This document shows positions 1-9,440 of a DNA stretch of 64,000 nucleotides, one piece after another. Origin of the DNA: Psychrobacter immobilis (GTDB lineage: Bacteria > Pseudomonadota > Gammaproteobacteria > Pseudomonadales > Moraxellaceae). Where the stretch lies: NCBI RefSeq assembly GCF_904846285.1, contig NZ_CAJHAD010000006.1:1-64000 (forward strand), written 5' to 3'. The position numbers and the translations under genes are program-made. Every line of letters begins with the position of its first letter. Position 1 is the stretch's first letter. The notes beneath the pieces are model-generated. The model had not been told where the DNA came from and did not search any database. It saw only the letters and a program-made list of their open reading frames with translations.

Positions 1-52
1 GGTTTTACGCCAATGCAGAAACTAAACCACGCAGCTTAATTCTATTTAATAA

Positions 53-136
53 GTGTCTTATGGTTGGGGTGATTACCATCCTAAAACTGGACTGCATATA
101 AAACCTACTATAAAAAATAGGAAGATAATACCATGA
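53..136 (+). pseudogene. possible C-terminal tail of a toxin-like protein
   Basis: One frame is open from just after a TAA at 50-52 to a TGA at 134-136. It reads YGWGDYHPKTGLHI followed by a basic tail. A second frame, open from about position 3 to 110, overlaps it, so the gene may be frameshifted, or only its end is in the window. The TGA overlaps the ATG of the next gene as ATGA. That coupling is typical of polymorphic-toxin tails and their immunity genes. No toxin family is recognised, and the reading rests mainly on architecture. Confidence 0.25.
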
Positions 137-378
137 GTAACATTATAAGAGAGATTCATATATATCCTTTAAGTGATGAATTTGCAGTTTACGAAATTAT
201 TTTAAACCATGCTCAGTTTTCTATACTAAAGGAGAATCTAGATAATACTGGCGATAAAAATTATAGTTATGTGTATCCAGTTACTTTAGAAGAATGCTTA
301 CATGCCGATATTAATATTCCATACGAGTATAGAAAAGGAGGTTTTGAGTTTCACGTACTTACTTATGAGAACTATTAA
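133..378 (+). CDS. small hypothetical protein, possible immunity protein
   Basis: This 81-aa acidic, Tyr-rich protein has no signal peptide or membrane segment, and I do not recognise its family. AGGAAG lies about 8 nt before the ATG, and the start overlaps the stop of an upstream open stretch (ATGA). Its size, acidity and position directly behind a possible toxin tail are what one expects of an immunity protein; this is inference from context. The surrounding first 500 bases are more AT-rich than the pdxA-dnaB region, which fits horizontally acquired DNA. It could equally be an unrelated orphan gene. Confidence 0.55.
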   Translation: MSNIIREIHIYPLSDEFAVYEIILNHAQFSILKENLDNTGDKNYSYVYPVTLEECLHADINIPYEYRKGGFEFHVLTYENY

Positions 379-552
379 GGTATACCTCAACGGAACCAGC
401 TATTTCACCCTCTAAACCTATTAACAGACTACTTAAAGCAGACTGCTATAGTGGAACCATTTAAAACAGACTGTGTTTGATGATTCATAAATAGCCATTA
501 CTCACACTAAAGTTACCCAATACTGCATTACAAATCTCGCTAAGGCACCGAC

Positions 553-1650
553 TTATGCAAGAGGTCTATTAATAAGCGATTTATACGCCATCTCATTAGC
601 CATCAGTAGTGCTTGGTATAAGCTGGTAGCACTTGCACCGCCACGTCCTGCCAAATCAAGCGCGGTGCCATGATCGACGGATGTTCGAATATACGGCAAC
701 CCCAAGGTAAGATTCACCGTATCGCCAAAGCCGTGCGACTTAAGCACTGGCAAACCCTGATCATGATACATAGCAATCACCGCATCACAGTTCGCTAGAT
801 GTCTGGGTGTGAATAAGGTATCGGCTGGCATTGCCTCTGATATATCGACACCTGCATCAATAAACTCACGCAATACAGGATTGATAATCTCAATTTCTTC
901 AACGCCCAAATGCCCGCCCTCGCCTGCATGCGGATTAAGACCGCAGACCAAAATACGTGGCTGCATTAAGCCAAATTTCTCGCGCATATCATCGATGACA
1001 ATTTGTACCGTTTGACGAACGTTATCAGCGGTGATAGCCGCAGGTATGTCTTTTAATGCTAAATGCGTGGTAACAAGCGCTACTTTCATCGCTTGATTGG
1101 CAAGCATCATGACGACTTTCTCACAGCCACTTTGCTGCATAAAAAACTCGGTATGACCGCTAAACATGGTGCCATCGAGTAATTTAATATCGGCATCTAT
1201 CAGCGCAGACTTTTGCAATGGCCCTGTGACGATAGCGGCGACTGTTTTGTTGGTTGCTAATTTATGGGCGATGTTCAACTGTTTGGCAACCATTGCCGAA
1301 TTGCGAGTATTAATTTGTCCGCAAACGACTGGCTCAGCACAAGGGATATCCAGTAGAATAAAAGCATGATTGTCATTATTGTTGTCATCAATAGTTTGTT
1401 TCGATATCTGCTCTAAGAAATCATCAGCTGCAATGTCTAAATCAACGGTTTGCCAAAGTGGACGGCTTTGGAGCACACCTGCTGTCACCAACATATCAGC
1501 GCGCTTTTGCATCGCAGCACTATCGGCAGTGACCCAAATTGGGCGTTTAAAATCTTGTAGTTTACCCTCAGCTGCTAATAACAGCACGACATCCATACCA
1601 ATGCCAGCAGGCTCACCAGTTGTGATTAATAATGGTAATTTTTTTTGCAT
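553..1650 (-). CDS. pdxA: 4-hydroxythreonine-4-phosphate dehydrogenase PdxA
   Basis: PdxA oxidises 4-phosphohydroxy-L-threonine in the DXP-dependent route to pyridoxal 5'-phosphate; it is a cytosolic, divalent-metal-dependent homodimer. Visible family signatures are TTGEPAGIG at the N-terminus, GHTEFF, GLNPHAGEGG, AMYHDQG (metal-ligand region) and TSVDHGTALDLAG near the end. At 365 aa it is longer than the usual ~330, mainly from a polar Asp/Asn-rich insertion around residues 85-95. AGGATG precedes the ATG. It is divergent from dnaB and is not followed by rsmA, its common partner elsewhere. PLP made here would serve Alr, IlvA and NspC encoded in the same window. Confidence 0.96.
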   Translation of the reverse strand: MQKKLPLLITTGEPAGIGMDVVLLLAAEGKLQDFKRPIWVTADSAAMQKRADMLVTAGVLQSRPLWQTVDLDIAADDFLEQISKQTIDDNNNDNHAFILLDIPCAEPVVCGQINTRNSAMVAKQLNIAHKLATNKTVAAIVTGPLQKSALIDADIKLLDGTMFSGHTEFFMQQSGCEKVVMMLANQAMKVALVTTHLALKDIPAAITADNVRQTVQIVIDDMREKFGLMQPRILVCGLNPHAGEGGHLGVEEIEIINPVLREFIDAGVDISEAMPADTLFTPRHLANCDAVIAMYHDQGLPVLKSHGFGDTVNLTLGLPYIRTSVDHGTALDLAGRGGASATSLYQALLMANEMAYKSLINRPLA

Positions 1651-1974
1651 AGTAAAACATCCTATTGTGATATTAAGTATATGATTTTATTTTATTTTTT
1701 ATTATAAAGAGGAATGGTTAAGATGCTCTGAAATATCATACATTTTATGTTATAGAAGATGGCATTTTTATAGATAGTTACTTATAGCAGCCGAAAAAAC
1801 GGCATAATGTGTTAAACTTTCGCTTTTCATTGTAGCATTTACCAGCAAGCGCTGAGACCACGTTTTGGTACTTCTCTCGTAGAGATAGGTCGCGCTTGAT
1901 TGGCGGTATCACTCTTAAAATAAATACTTACACCAAATATCCATTTATACCGAATTTTGACACATTAGGCACCC
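1651..1974. promoter_or_regulatory. divergent pdxA/dnaB intergenic region with structured leader
   Basis: On the minus strand a TATAAT-like -10 (1701-1706) lies about 50 nt before pdxA. On the plus side two inverted repeats precede dnaB. One is a short hairpin at 1790-1803 (GCCG, A-rich loop, CGGC). The other is longer, 1847-1897, pairing AAGCGC and GACC with GGTC and GCGCTT around an inner CTCT/AGAG hairpin. Neither is followed by a U-tract, so they look like leader structure and not terminators. Their function is unknown. Confidence 0.4.
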
Positions 1975-3378
1975 ATGGCAGACAACGAAAAAACCGACGA
2001 CTTACTCAATCAGACACCGCCGCACAATATCGATATTGAAAAGGCCTTGTTGGCGTCTTTGATGAGTATCGAAGAGGCTTACGATAAGATTGCAGATATC
2101 GTCACCAAAGACGATTTTTATGCGGGGCGACATCAGTATATTTTTGACGCTATTGCGCATTTGGCAACGGTCAACGAGCCTTATGACACGGTCATGGTAC
2201 ATGACTGGTTGGAAGCACAAAAACTACTCAAAGGAGCAGGTGGTGACAGCTACTTAGCCGATATTTTAAGCCAAAGTCCCGCCACCTTGTTTAACCTCAC
2301 CGCTTATGCCCAACGCGTACGCGAACTCTCGACTTTGCGTCAGCTGATTACCACTGGCAATGACATGCTGACCCTTGCCTATAATCCCAAAGACCAAACG
2401 GTAAGCGATATTCTAGATAATGTCGAAGCAAAAATATTTAGTATTAATGAGCAACATAATAAACGCGCAGAACAGCGTGGCCCCGTTGGTATTACTTCGG
2501 TATTGACCAATGTCATTGATAAAATTCAAGAGCTAAAATCCAATCCCGACGGCATGATAGGTTTGCAAACCCCATTCGTCGAGCTAAATAATAAGACGCA
2601 AGGTTTACAAGCCGGCGATTTAGTTATTGTAGCTGCCCGTCCTTCTATGGGTAAAACCACCTTTGCCATGAACTTAGCAGAAGGTATTTTATTTAATGAA
2701 GACTTACCCGTAGTGGTGTTTTCGATGGAGATGCCAGCAGAGTCTATCGTCATGCGTTTGCTGTCTTCATGGGGCGCGATTAATCAGACGCACCTGCGTT
2801 CTGGGCAAATGAATGAAGATGAATGGGCAAAAATGATGAATGCCATTCAGCATTTGCAATCTAAGCATTTATATATTGATGACAGTACTGCCCTGCCGCC
2901 TTCTGAGCTGCGTTCGCGCTGCCGCCGTATCGCCAAAAACCATGATGGCAAGCTTGGCGCTATTATCGTCGATTATCTACAATTAATGAAAGTGCCAGGT
3001 TTAGATGGCAACCGCGTGGGGGAAATCTCCGAGATTTCTCGTAGCTTAAAAGCCTTGGCCCGTGAGCTTGAATGCCCAGTCATCGCCTTATCACAGCTTA
3101 ACCGCAGTCTAGAGAACCGTCCTAATAAACGTCCTATTATGTCGGATTTGCGTGAATCGGGTGCGATTGAGCAGGATGCCGATTTGATTATGTTTATTTA
3201 TCGCGATGAGGTTTATAATGAAAACTCAGACCACAAAGGCGTGGCTGAGATCATCATTGGCAAACAGCGTAATGGCCCTATCGGCACCATACGCTTGGGC
3301 TTTGAAGGTCAATTTACTCGCTTTATCAACCTGACGCCAGAATACTATCAAAACGTCAGCTTTGAAAATGACGAGTGA
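1975..3378 (+). CDS. dnaB: replicative DNA helicase DnaB
   Basis: Hexameric 5'-3' helicase that unwinds DNA at the replication fork and recruits primase. Its 467 aa match the family length. The N-terminal DnaB domain spans about 15-125, a linker follows, and then the RecA-like motor: Walker A ARPSMGKT at 221-228, Walker B ending IIVDYLQLM, and the C-terminal SDLRESGAIEQDAD stretch with the Arg finger region. No intein interrupts the P-loop, a common insertion site in other DnaB proteins. It is transcribed with alr downstream, a frequent gammaproteobacterial order, but a strong terminator separates the two. Confidence 0.98.
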   Translation: MADNEKTDDLLNQTPPHNIDIEKALLASLMSIEEAYDKIADIVTKDDFYAGRHQYIFDAIAHLATVNEPYDTVMVHDWLEAQKLLKGAGGDSYLADILSQSPATLFNLTAYAQRVRELSTLRQLITTGNDMLTLAYNPKDQTVSDILDNVEAKIFSINEQHNKRAEQRGPVGITSVLTNVIDKIQELKSNPDGMIGLQTPFVELNNKTQGLQAGDLVIVAARPSMGKTTFAMNLAEGILFNEDLPVVVFSMEMPAESIVMRLLSSWGAINQTHLRSGQMNEDEWAKMMNAIQHLQSKHLYIDDSTALPPSELRSRCRRIAKNHDGKLGAIIVDYLQLMKVPGLDGNRVGEISEISRSLKALARELECPVIALSQLNRSLENRPNKRPIMSDLRESGAIEQDADLIMFIYRDEVYNENSDHKGVAEIIIGKQRNGPIGTIRLGFEGQFTRFINLTPEYYQNVSFENDE

Positions 3379-3454
3379 TAAGCTTAATAAATAATAAATA
3401 ATAAATAATAAACAGAACGAACGATACGCTTAATTAGCGAATATCTATAAAAAT

Positions 3455-3493
3455 AGCCAGTGCGTCATTAACCCAATTGATGACGCACTGGCT
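3455..3493 (+). terminator. strong hairpin after dnaB
   Basis: A perfect 14-bp inverted repeat (AGCCAGTGCGTCAT and its complement) flanks an 11-nt loop. The downstream T-rich stretch is weak (CTTTATCACTTT). It lies 77 nt after the dnaB stop and 80 nt before alr. Confidence 0.75.
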
Positions 3494-3573
3494 TTATCAC
3501 TTTACTCATAAAATAACTTTGCTAATAAGCCAATTTTGACAATAATATAAGCTTGCTAATAGAGAAGGCCATT

Positions 3574-4698
3574 ATGCGCACTATCACAATTAAACCAGTA
3601 GCCATCACCCATAATTTGGCTGAAGTTAAAAAACGGGCACCGACATCTAAAGTCCTTGCTATGGTTAAAGCCAATGCCTATGGTCATGGCGTGGCCGCTG
3701 TTCTGCCAGCATTAAAACAAGCCGAACCACAGGCAGATGGTATCGGCGTCGCAACCTTGATAGAAGCATTAGAAGCTCGTCAATTAGGCTGGAATAAAAT
3801 CATCGGTCTAATCGAAGGTGCTTTCACTAAAGATGAGTGGCAGCTGGCGATTGAGCATGATATTAGCTGCGTGATTCATCATGAGCCGCAGTTAACGTGG
3901 GCATTAGAAAACACCCCACCTACTACCAGCGCTACTAGCGTGGTTTGGCTTAAATACAATACTGGCATGAACCGCTTAGGGTTTAATGATCAAACCCTTC
4001 TTCCAGCAGCCAAACGTTTGCATGAAGCCGGTTATCAGCTAATTTTGACCACCCACTTTGCCAATGCCGATGACCGCACTCATCCTCTAAACACTATTCA
4101 AATCCAGCGTTTTAACGACATGCTGCAGACTTTAAGAGAAACTATCAGTAGCGATATAAAAGGCTCATTGTGCAACTCAGCGGGTATCGTCAATTTTCCA
4201 GAGCATCATCACGATTGGGTACGGCCGGGCATCATGCTTTACGGTAGTACGCCTGTTATTGATAAAAGTGCGCATGATTTAGACTTACAGCCAGCGATGG
4301 AATTTAGCGCACAAATTATCGCCTTACAAACGATCAGTGCCGGTGATGGCATTGGTTATGGCAGCCGCTGGACTGCGATGCAAGATACCAAAACGGCTTT
4401 GATCAGTATTGGTTATGGCGATGGCTATCCACGGGTGGTGAGTGCTGATGCCTATGTCTCTGTTATTGATGCCATAAACCATCAGAGCTATCCATGCGCA
4501 GTAGTCGGACGAGTAGCCATGGATATGATTGTCATTGATGTCAGTGCCGTACCAGAAAGCGTGGCTTTAAATAGTAAAGTCATACTTTGGGGTGATGCGC
4601 CGCACGTTGATGAAGTCGCCGTCCATGCTGAGACCATTAGCTATGAGTTGCTATGCCGCCTAAGCGCTCGCCCAAATCGGGCAATAGCAAAGTCATAG
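3574..4698 (+). CDS. alr: alanine racemase
   Basis: PLP-dependent racemase that makes D-alanine for peptidoglycan. The PLP lysine is Lys32 in MVKANAYGHG, and the DGIGYGSRW segment in the C-terminal domain carries the catalytic tyrosine region. The ATG at 3574 is preceded by AGAAGG at good spacing, so I prefer it (374 aa) over an upstream TTG at 3553. Length is normal for Alr. The product feeds the same wall pathway as MurB and RodA in this window. Confidence 0.96.
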   Translation: MRTITIKPVAITHNLAEVKKRAPTSKVLAMVKANAYGHGVAAVLPALKQAEPQADGIGVATLIEALEARQLGWNKIIGLIEGAFTKDEWQLAIEHDISCVIHHEPQLTWALENTPPTTSATSVVWLKYNTGMNRLGFNDQTLLPAAKRLHEAGYQLILTTHFANADDRTHPLNTIQIQRFNDMLQTLRETISSDIKGSLCNSAGIVNFPEHHHDWVRPGIMLYGSTPVIDKSAHDLDLQPAMEFSAQIIALQTISAGDGIGYGSRWTAMQDTKTALISIGYGDGYPRVVSADAYVSVIDAINHQSYPCAVVGRVAMDMIVIDVSAVPESVALNSKVILWGDAPHVDEVAVHAETISYELLCRLSARPNRAIAKS

Positions 4699-4903
4699 TT
4701 GATATAGATTAATATCATTATGGTTTAAGAGACGAATGGAGCACTGAAGCACTGCTGAATCACGGCAAATTGGACATTTACATTAAGTCTAATTACGCTA
4801 TACTAAAAGTTTGTTGTCACACCAGTATACGCACTGACGCGATGCTATTAAAAAATGACAACGTATCATTTTTCATCGACTGCGATCGACTGCTAGGATT
4901 ATT

Positions 4904-5827
4904 ATGAGTTTGCGCCATTTTTTGACCCTATCTGATTTAACCAAACAAGAACTAGAAAACCTAATCAAACGTGCGAGCGAACTGCGTAAGATGCAACACG
5001 CCGGCGAGATATATCAGCCTTTTGTTGGTCGGACGCTTGGTATGATATTTGAGAAGTCATCCACCCGTACGCGTATCTCCTTCGAGACTGGCATGGGTCA
5101 GTTTGGCGGTAATGCTATATTTTTATCGCCAAATGATACTCAGCTTGGGCGCGGTGAGCCACTAGAAGATTCCGCTCGCGTCATCTCAAGCATGGTTGAT
5201 ATCATCATGATTCGTACCTTTGGGCACGAAAAGGTTGAAACCTTTGCCGAATACTCTAGTGTGCCTATTATCAACGCGCTCACTGACGAATTCCATCCAT
5301 GCCAGCTACTTGCTGATATGCAGACTTATTATGAGCATCGCGGTAGTATCGAAAATAAAATCGTCACTTGGGTCGGTGATGGCAACAATATGTGCGCCTC
5401 CTACATGCAAGCGGCCAATCAGTTTGGCTTTGAGCTACGTGTAGCAGCCCCGTATGGTTTTGAGCCTGACCCTGAGCTGATGAAACGCTTTTCACATTGC
5501 GTGAGTATTGTTGAAAATGTGCAAGAAGCGGCGAAAGATTCAAACTTAATTGTCACTGATGTGTGGGCAAGCATGGGACAAGAGTCTGAACAAAACACCC
5601 GTGCGCGCCGTTTTGCTTCTTATCAAGTCACGCCATCCTTACTTGATAAAGCCGATCCTGAAGTGGTCTTTATGCACTGCTTACCTGCGCACCGCGGCGA
5701 AGAAATCTCGCATGATATGCTCGATGACCCACGCTCTGTAGTGTGGCATGAAGCTGAAAACCGCTTACATGCGCAAAAAGCTTTGATGGAGTTTTTATTA
5801 AAAGACAAAATCAAACTATCTGCCTAA
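4904..5827 (+). CDS. argF: ornithine carbamoyltransferase
   Basis: Converts ornithine and carbamoyl phosphate to citrulline in arginine biosynthesis; cytosolic trimer. The 307-aa protein shows the carbamoyl-phosphate motif SSTRT (52-56), HPCQ, and the ornithine-loop signature [11 protein letters not shown] near the C-terminus. Length and motifs fit an anabolic OTCase. No other arginine genes are adjacent; a bidirectional terminator follows. Confidence 0.96.
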   Translation: MSLRHFLTLSDLTKQELENLIKRASELRKMQHAGEIYQPFVGRTLGMIFEKSSTRTRISFETGMGQFGGNAIFLSPNDTQLGRGEPLEDSARVISSMVDIIMIRTFGHEKVETFAEYSSVPIINALTDEFHPCQLLADMQTYYEHRGSIENKIVTWVGDGNNMCASYMQAANQFGFELRVAAPYGFEPDPELMKRFSHCVSIVENVQEAAKDSNLIVTDVWASMGQESEQNTRARRFASYQVTPSLLDKADPEVVFMHCLPAHRGEEISHDMLDDPRSVVWHEAENRLHAQKALMEFLLKDKIKLSA

Positions 5828-5909
5828 AAACAGGCTGCTAAAAAGCATAACGTGAAATATTGATAAAATTGATAAATCAGCAGCTATAAAAACAGAAGGC
5901 ACAAAAAAA

Positions 5910-5940
5910 GGCAGAGCATATTGATAATGCTCTGCCTTTT
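5910..5940. terminator. bidirectional terminator, argF / rpiA
   Basis: A perfect 10-bp stem (GGCAGAGCAT / ATGCTCTGCC) with a 7-nt loop, a run of seven A on the left and TTTT on the right. It can end transcription from argF (plus) and rpiA (minus). Confidence 0.88.
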
Positions 5941-5985
5941 TATTATTTACGGCTTTATTTAGTGCAAGCTTAATACATCTATAAA

Positions 5986-6645
5986 TTAACGCATTAGAGT
6001 CGTCACCCCATTACTGCCCGCTTTTAATAACACATCCGCTTGATTGGCGGCAAAGATACCATTACAGACCACCCCAACGATATTATTTAATTGCTGCTCT
6101 AGCGCTAGCGGGTTACTGACATCTAAGTCATAGGTATCTAAAATCACATTGCCATAATCAGTGACAAAATCTTCACGATACACTGGCTCAGCGCCCAAAC
6201 GGGCTAATTGCCTAGCCACATACGAGCGCGCTTGTGGTAACACCTCTATCGGCACTGGAAATTCACGCCCTAACCACTCCACGCTTTTGCTTTCATCAAC
6301 CATGCAGACAAACTTATTAGAGGCTGCAGCGACAATTTTTTCACGTGTGAGCGCGCCGCCACCACCTTTAATCAATTGCAAATGCTCATTTACTTCATCA
6401 GCGCCATCAATATAGACATCAAGCTGACCGGCAAAGTTTAAATCTATGATTTCGATACCCAAGGCGCGTAGCTTATCTTCGGTGACCTGTGAGCTGGCAA
6501 CCGCGCCAGCAAGCCTTAACGTCGGCAATAACTCAATCAAACAGTTAACCGTACTGCCCGTCCCTACTCCAAGTATCATGCCATCTTCGATATAGCGCAG
6601 GGCAGCTTTGGCTGCGGCTTGCTTTTGTGCTTGCTGATCACTCAT
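5986..6645 (-). CDS. rpiA: ribose-5-phosphate isomerase A
   Basis: Interconverts ribose 5-phosphate and ribulose 5-phosphate in the non-oxidative pentose phosphate pathway. The 219-aa sequence has GVGTGSTVN (phosphate loop), the IDGADEVN catalytic segment and [12 protein letters not shown] with the conserved Lys/Glu. AAGGAT precedes the ATG. It is divergent from ilvA, an arrangement seen in other gammaproteobacteria. Confidence 0.97.
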   Translation of the reverse strand: MSDQQAQKQAAAKAALRYIEDGMILGVGTGSTVNCLIELLPTLRLAGAVASSQVTEDKLRALGIEIIDLNFAGQLDVYIDGADEVNEHLQLIKGGGGALTREKIVAAASNKFVCMVDESKSVEWLGREFPVPIEVLPQARSYVARQLARLGAEPVYREDFVTDYGNVILDTYDLDVSNPLALEQQLNNIVGVVCNGIFAANQADVLLKAGSNGVTTLMR

Positions 6646-7008
6646 TATAAATCCTTGGAAAAATAAACGTATTACTTTAAAAGAGGTAAAATGATAAAAG
6701 AGGTAAAATGCGCGCTTATTATAACTGATGGCTTTATGGGATGTTAGCGTAAAACCTATTCTAAATATGCATTGCCTAGACTCGTTGCTAATACTTAATT
6801 GTATGTATTCATGATTTGGCCTTTAACATCTAAAAAACTCTCTACAAAATTTGCAATTGTGTCTTGCAAGATAGTGAAAATCAGCATAGGCTAATCTATT
6901 TCGTTTTTGTGCTGATCTATACTGGCTTATAGCTATTTATTTATCAAACACCAACTTTATAATTATTTGCACCTCTTTTATTTATTTTCACTCTGTTTAG
7001 GAATCATT
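6646..7008. other. rpiA-ilvA divergent intergenic region
   Basis: AT-rich. The only structure I see is a short direct duplication of 15 nt (AAAAGAGGTAAAATG at 6679-6693 and 6696-6710). No attenuator or leader peptide for ilvA is evident. Confidence 0.4.
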
Positions 7009-8562
7009 ATGCTGTCACATTGGGTACGAGCCATCTTGCAAGCCACCGTCTATGACGTCGCCATTCAAACACCACTTGAAGCTGCACCAAAGCTGACCCA
7101 ACGTTTTGCTAATGATATTCGATTTAAGCGCGAAGACCTGCAACCGGTTAAATCTTTTAAATTACGCGGTGCTTATAACCGTATTAGCCAATTGAGCGAC
7201 GAGCAAAAAGCGCGCGGCGTCATTTGTGCCTCAGCGGGCAACCATGCCCAAGGCGTTGCTTATTCAGCGCGTAAGCTTGCTCTAAATAACATCATCGTGA
7301 TGCCAACCACCACCCCTGATATCAAAGTAGATGCTGTACGAGAACTGGGCGGCAATGTCGACTTGTATGGCGACAGCTTTGATGAAGCCAATCGTTATGC
7401 CATTAATCGCGCTGAGACTGAGGGCTTAACCTTTATTCCACCTTATGATGATAAGTTGGTCATTGCAGGACAAGGTACTATTGGTCTGGAACTAACCCAG
7501 CAATGGCGCAACATGGATTATGTATTCGTTGCCGTAGGTGGTGGCGGTTTGATTTCTGGTGTGGCAGCATTCTTGGGTGAAGTGGCGCCGCACGTCAAAG
7601 TCATCGCTGTAGAAGCAGATCAATCAGCCTGCTTAAAAGCGGCGCTAGAGGCTGGAGAACGCGTAAAACTTGAGCAAGTAGGACTGTTTGTCGATGGTGT
7701 CGCAGTTGCCCAAATTGGCGAACTCCCTTTTGATATTGTTCGTATGCAAAAAAGTGATAAATCAGGGCCTGTCGTCGAGCCTGAAGTGGTCACCTGTACC
7801 AACGATGAAGTCTGCGCGGCGGTGAAAGATATCTTTGAAGAAAACCGCAGTATCGTTGAACCTGCTGGTGCGTTGTCTGTTGCGGGCATGAAAAAATATA
7901 TCGAAGCCCATAACCTACAAGGTAAAAACTGCGTCGGTATCATCTGCGGTGCCAATATGAACTTTGACCGCTTGCGTTATATCGCCGAGCGTACTGAGAT
8001 TGGTGAGAAAAAAGAAGCTATCTTTGGCGTGACCATTCCTGAACAAACCGGCGCTTTCTTAAATTTCTGCCGCAGCTTACATGGCCGTAATATCACCGAG
8101 TTTAACTACCGTGCCGATAGCAAAAAATCACCAGATTCGATGGAACCCGCAGCAATCTTCGTCGGCATCGCCCTAAAAGAAGGCGATAAAGAGCGTCAAA
8201 CGATTAGCAATCAATTGGCGGCTGATGGCTATGAAGCACACGACTTAACCAATGATGATATTGCCAAATCCCATATCCGTCATTTGATTGGTGGTCATGC
8301 GCATGTCGAAAATGAGCAATTATTAAAAGTGGTGTTCCCTGAACGTCCGGGCGCATTATTGACCTTTTTAGAAAAATTGGGCGATGACTTTAATATCACC
8401 TTGTTCCACTATCGCAATCATGGTGCCGCTGAAGGCCGTGTCTTAGTGGGCTTGCAAGCTTCTGAAGGCAACTCTCGCCAACTACAAGATGCGCTTCTTG
8501 ATATCGGCTACGACTGCACTATGATTAATGACAACATCGGCTATCAGTTATTTTTAAAGTGA
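7009..8562 (+). CDS. ilvA: threonine ammonia-lyase, biosynthetic
   Basis: Deaminates threonine to 2-oxobutanoate, the first committed step to isoleucine. The PLP lysine is Lys51 in KSFKLRGAYN, the phosphate-binding glycine loop is VGGGGLISG, and two C-terminal ACT-like regulatory domains (about 335-420 and 430-510) mark the isoleucine-feedback-regulated biosynthetic form. I place the start at the ATG at 7009 after TTTAGGA (517 aa); a TTG 42 nt upstream would add an unlikely hydrophobic leader. No other ilv genes are nearby. Confidence 0.96.
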   Translation: MLSHWVRAILQATVYDVAIQTPLEAAPKLTQRFANDIRFKREDLQPVKSFKLRGAYNRISQLSDEQKARGVICASAGNHAQGVAYSARKLALNNIIVMPTTTPDIKVDAVRELGGNVDLYGDSFDEANRYAINRAETEGLTFIPPYDDKLVIAGQGTIGLELTQQWRNMDYVFVAVGGGGLISGVAAFLGEVAPHVKVIAVEADQSACLKAALEAGERVKLEQVGLFVDGVAVAQIGELPFDIVRMQKSDKSGPVVEPEVVTCTNDEVCAAVKDIFEENRSIVEPAGALSVAGMKKYIEAHNLQGKNCVGIICGANMNFDRLRYIAERTEIGEKKEAIFGVTIPEQTGAFLNFCRSLHGRNITEFNYRADSKKSPDSMEPAAIFVGIALKEGDKERQTISNQLAADGYEAHDLTNDDIAKSHIRHLIGGHAHVENEQLLKVVFPERPGALLTFLEKLGDDFNITLFHYRNHGAAEGRVLVGLQASEGNSRQLQDALLDIGYDCTMINDNIGYQLFLK

Positions 8563-8710
8563 GCAAATTAGCAGTAATCTTTCATTTATCAGGGCGGGTT
8601 TTTAGCAATTAGAAAACTTTCTCTGATAAATTAATAATGATTGTTCACTTATAGCATTTATTCATTTGCAGCGACTATTAACTTCAGTAGTTATTAACAG
8701 GTAGTGAGCC

Positions 8711-9115
8711 GTGATTCAAAAGATACTGATGTTTATATTATTGCTGGTTTTAGTACTAGTAGGTTATAAGATGCTGCAACCTAAAACCACAACTAGCAAC
8801 ACTAGCACTGATGTTGCGGCTGATATTTCATCTGCCGCTGCTTTTACCTCGACTGAACTGGATGACATACCGCAAACGTACGTCGATTTAGATACAACTT
8901 CAACATCCAGCTCGGTAGTAAATCCAGCTGTAACGTCACAGCCAGTATTAATAACGCAATCAGCGTCAACACCAAGCTTTGCCTGTGATGGCAGGCAACA
9001 TTGTTCTCAGATGACTTCATGCGCAGAAGCGACTTACTTTATACAGCACTGTCCCAATACAAAAATGGATGGTAACCATGATGGCATTCCTTGTGAAAAA
9101 CAGTGGTGTAAGTAA
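8711..9115 (+). CDS. membrane-anchored excalibur-domain protein
   Basis: This 134-aa protein begins with GTG after AGGTAGTGAGCC. An N-terminal hydrophobic helix (about 4-21) would anchor it or serve as an uncleaved signal. A Ser/Thr-rich linker of roughly 70 residues follows, then a C-terminal excalibur domain with six cysteines in the last ~43 residues and the calcium-type signature MDGNHDGIPCE. Excalibur domains are extracytoplasmic and usually attached to nucleases or wall proteins; here the domain stands alone. Its substrate is unknown. Confidence 0.85.
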   Translation: MIQKILMFILLLVLVLVGYKMLQPKTTTSNTSTDVAADISSAAAFTSTELDDIPQTYVDLDTTSTSSSVVNPAVTSQPVLITQSASTPSFACDGRQHCSQMTSCAEATYFIQHCPNTKMDGNHDGIPCEKQWCK

Positions 9116-9144
9116 TTTTATATCAAATATAAACTGGGAACTTC

Positions 9145-9321
9145 ATGTGTCGCGGTATTATCGGCTTTAGATTATCTATCGATTCCGTACAAGCACAATT
9201 TAAATTAAGCCAAAATAAAATGGTAGAAAATATCGAAGGAGTAATAAAGGGTTTAAAAAAGTTAAAAACAAACGATGCTGTAGCAATGGCTGCCAAAATC
9301 GCCAATCAGAACAATGGCTAA
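9145..9321 (+). pseudogene. C-terminal remnant of a PaiB-type FMN-binding regulator
   Basis: A 58-codon stretch reads IIGFRLSIDSVQAQFKLSQN, then ENIEGVIKGL and MAAKIANQN. This resembles the C-terminal end of the FMN-binding negative transcriptional regulator (PaiB) family, where a glycine-phenylalanine strand is followed by KLSQN and a helix. Full members are about 200 aa. An in-frame TAA lies just before the ATG and no upstream part is recognisable, so the 5' two thirds are gone. Judged a decayed gene; expression as a 58-aa peptide cannot be excluded. Confidence 0.7.
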
Positions 9322-9440
9322 TTTGTTTTACTTATTCACGGTAAAAAACTGCTTTGAAATACTTTAATCACTCACCACTCTTTTAATTGACAAAAAAAAC
9401 ACCATTATTATCTTAGTTTATTGATATTTATGAGGTTTTG

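Noticed and set aside
8590-8640. Inverted repeat ATTTATCAG / CTGATAAAT after ilvA
   Set aside because: The stem is AT-rich with a long loop and no T-tract, so it is not called a terminator.
9123-9305. 60-codon minus frame
   Set aside because: The opposite strand encodes the recognisable PaiB-type fragment, so this is a shadow.
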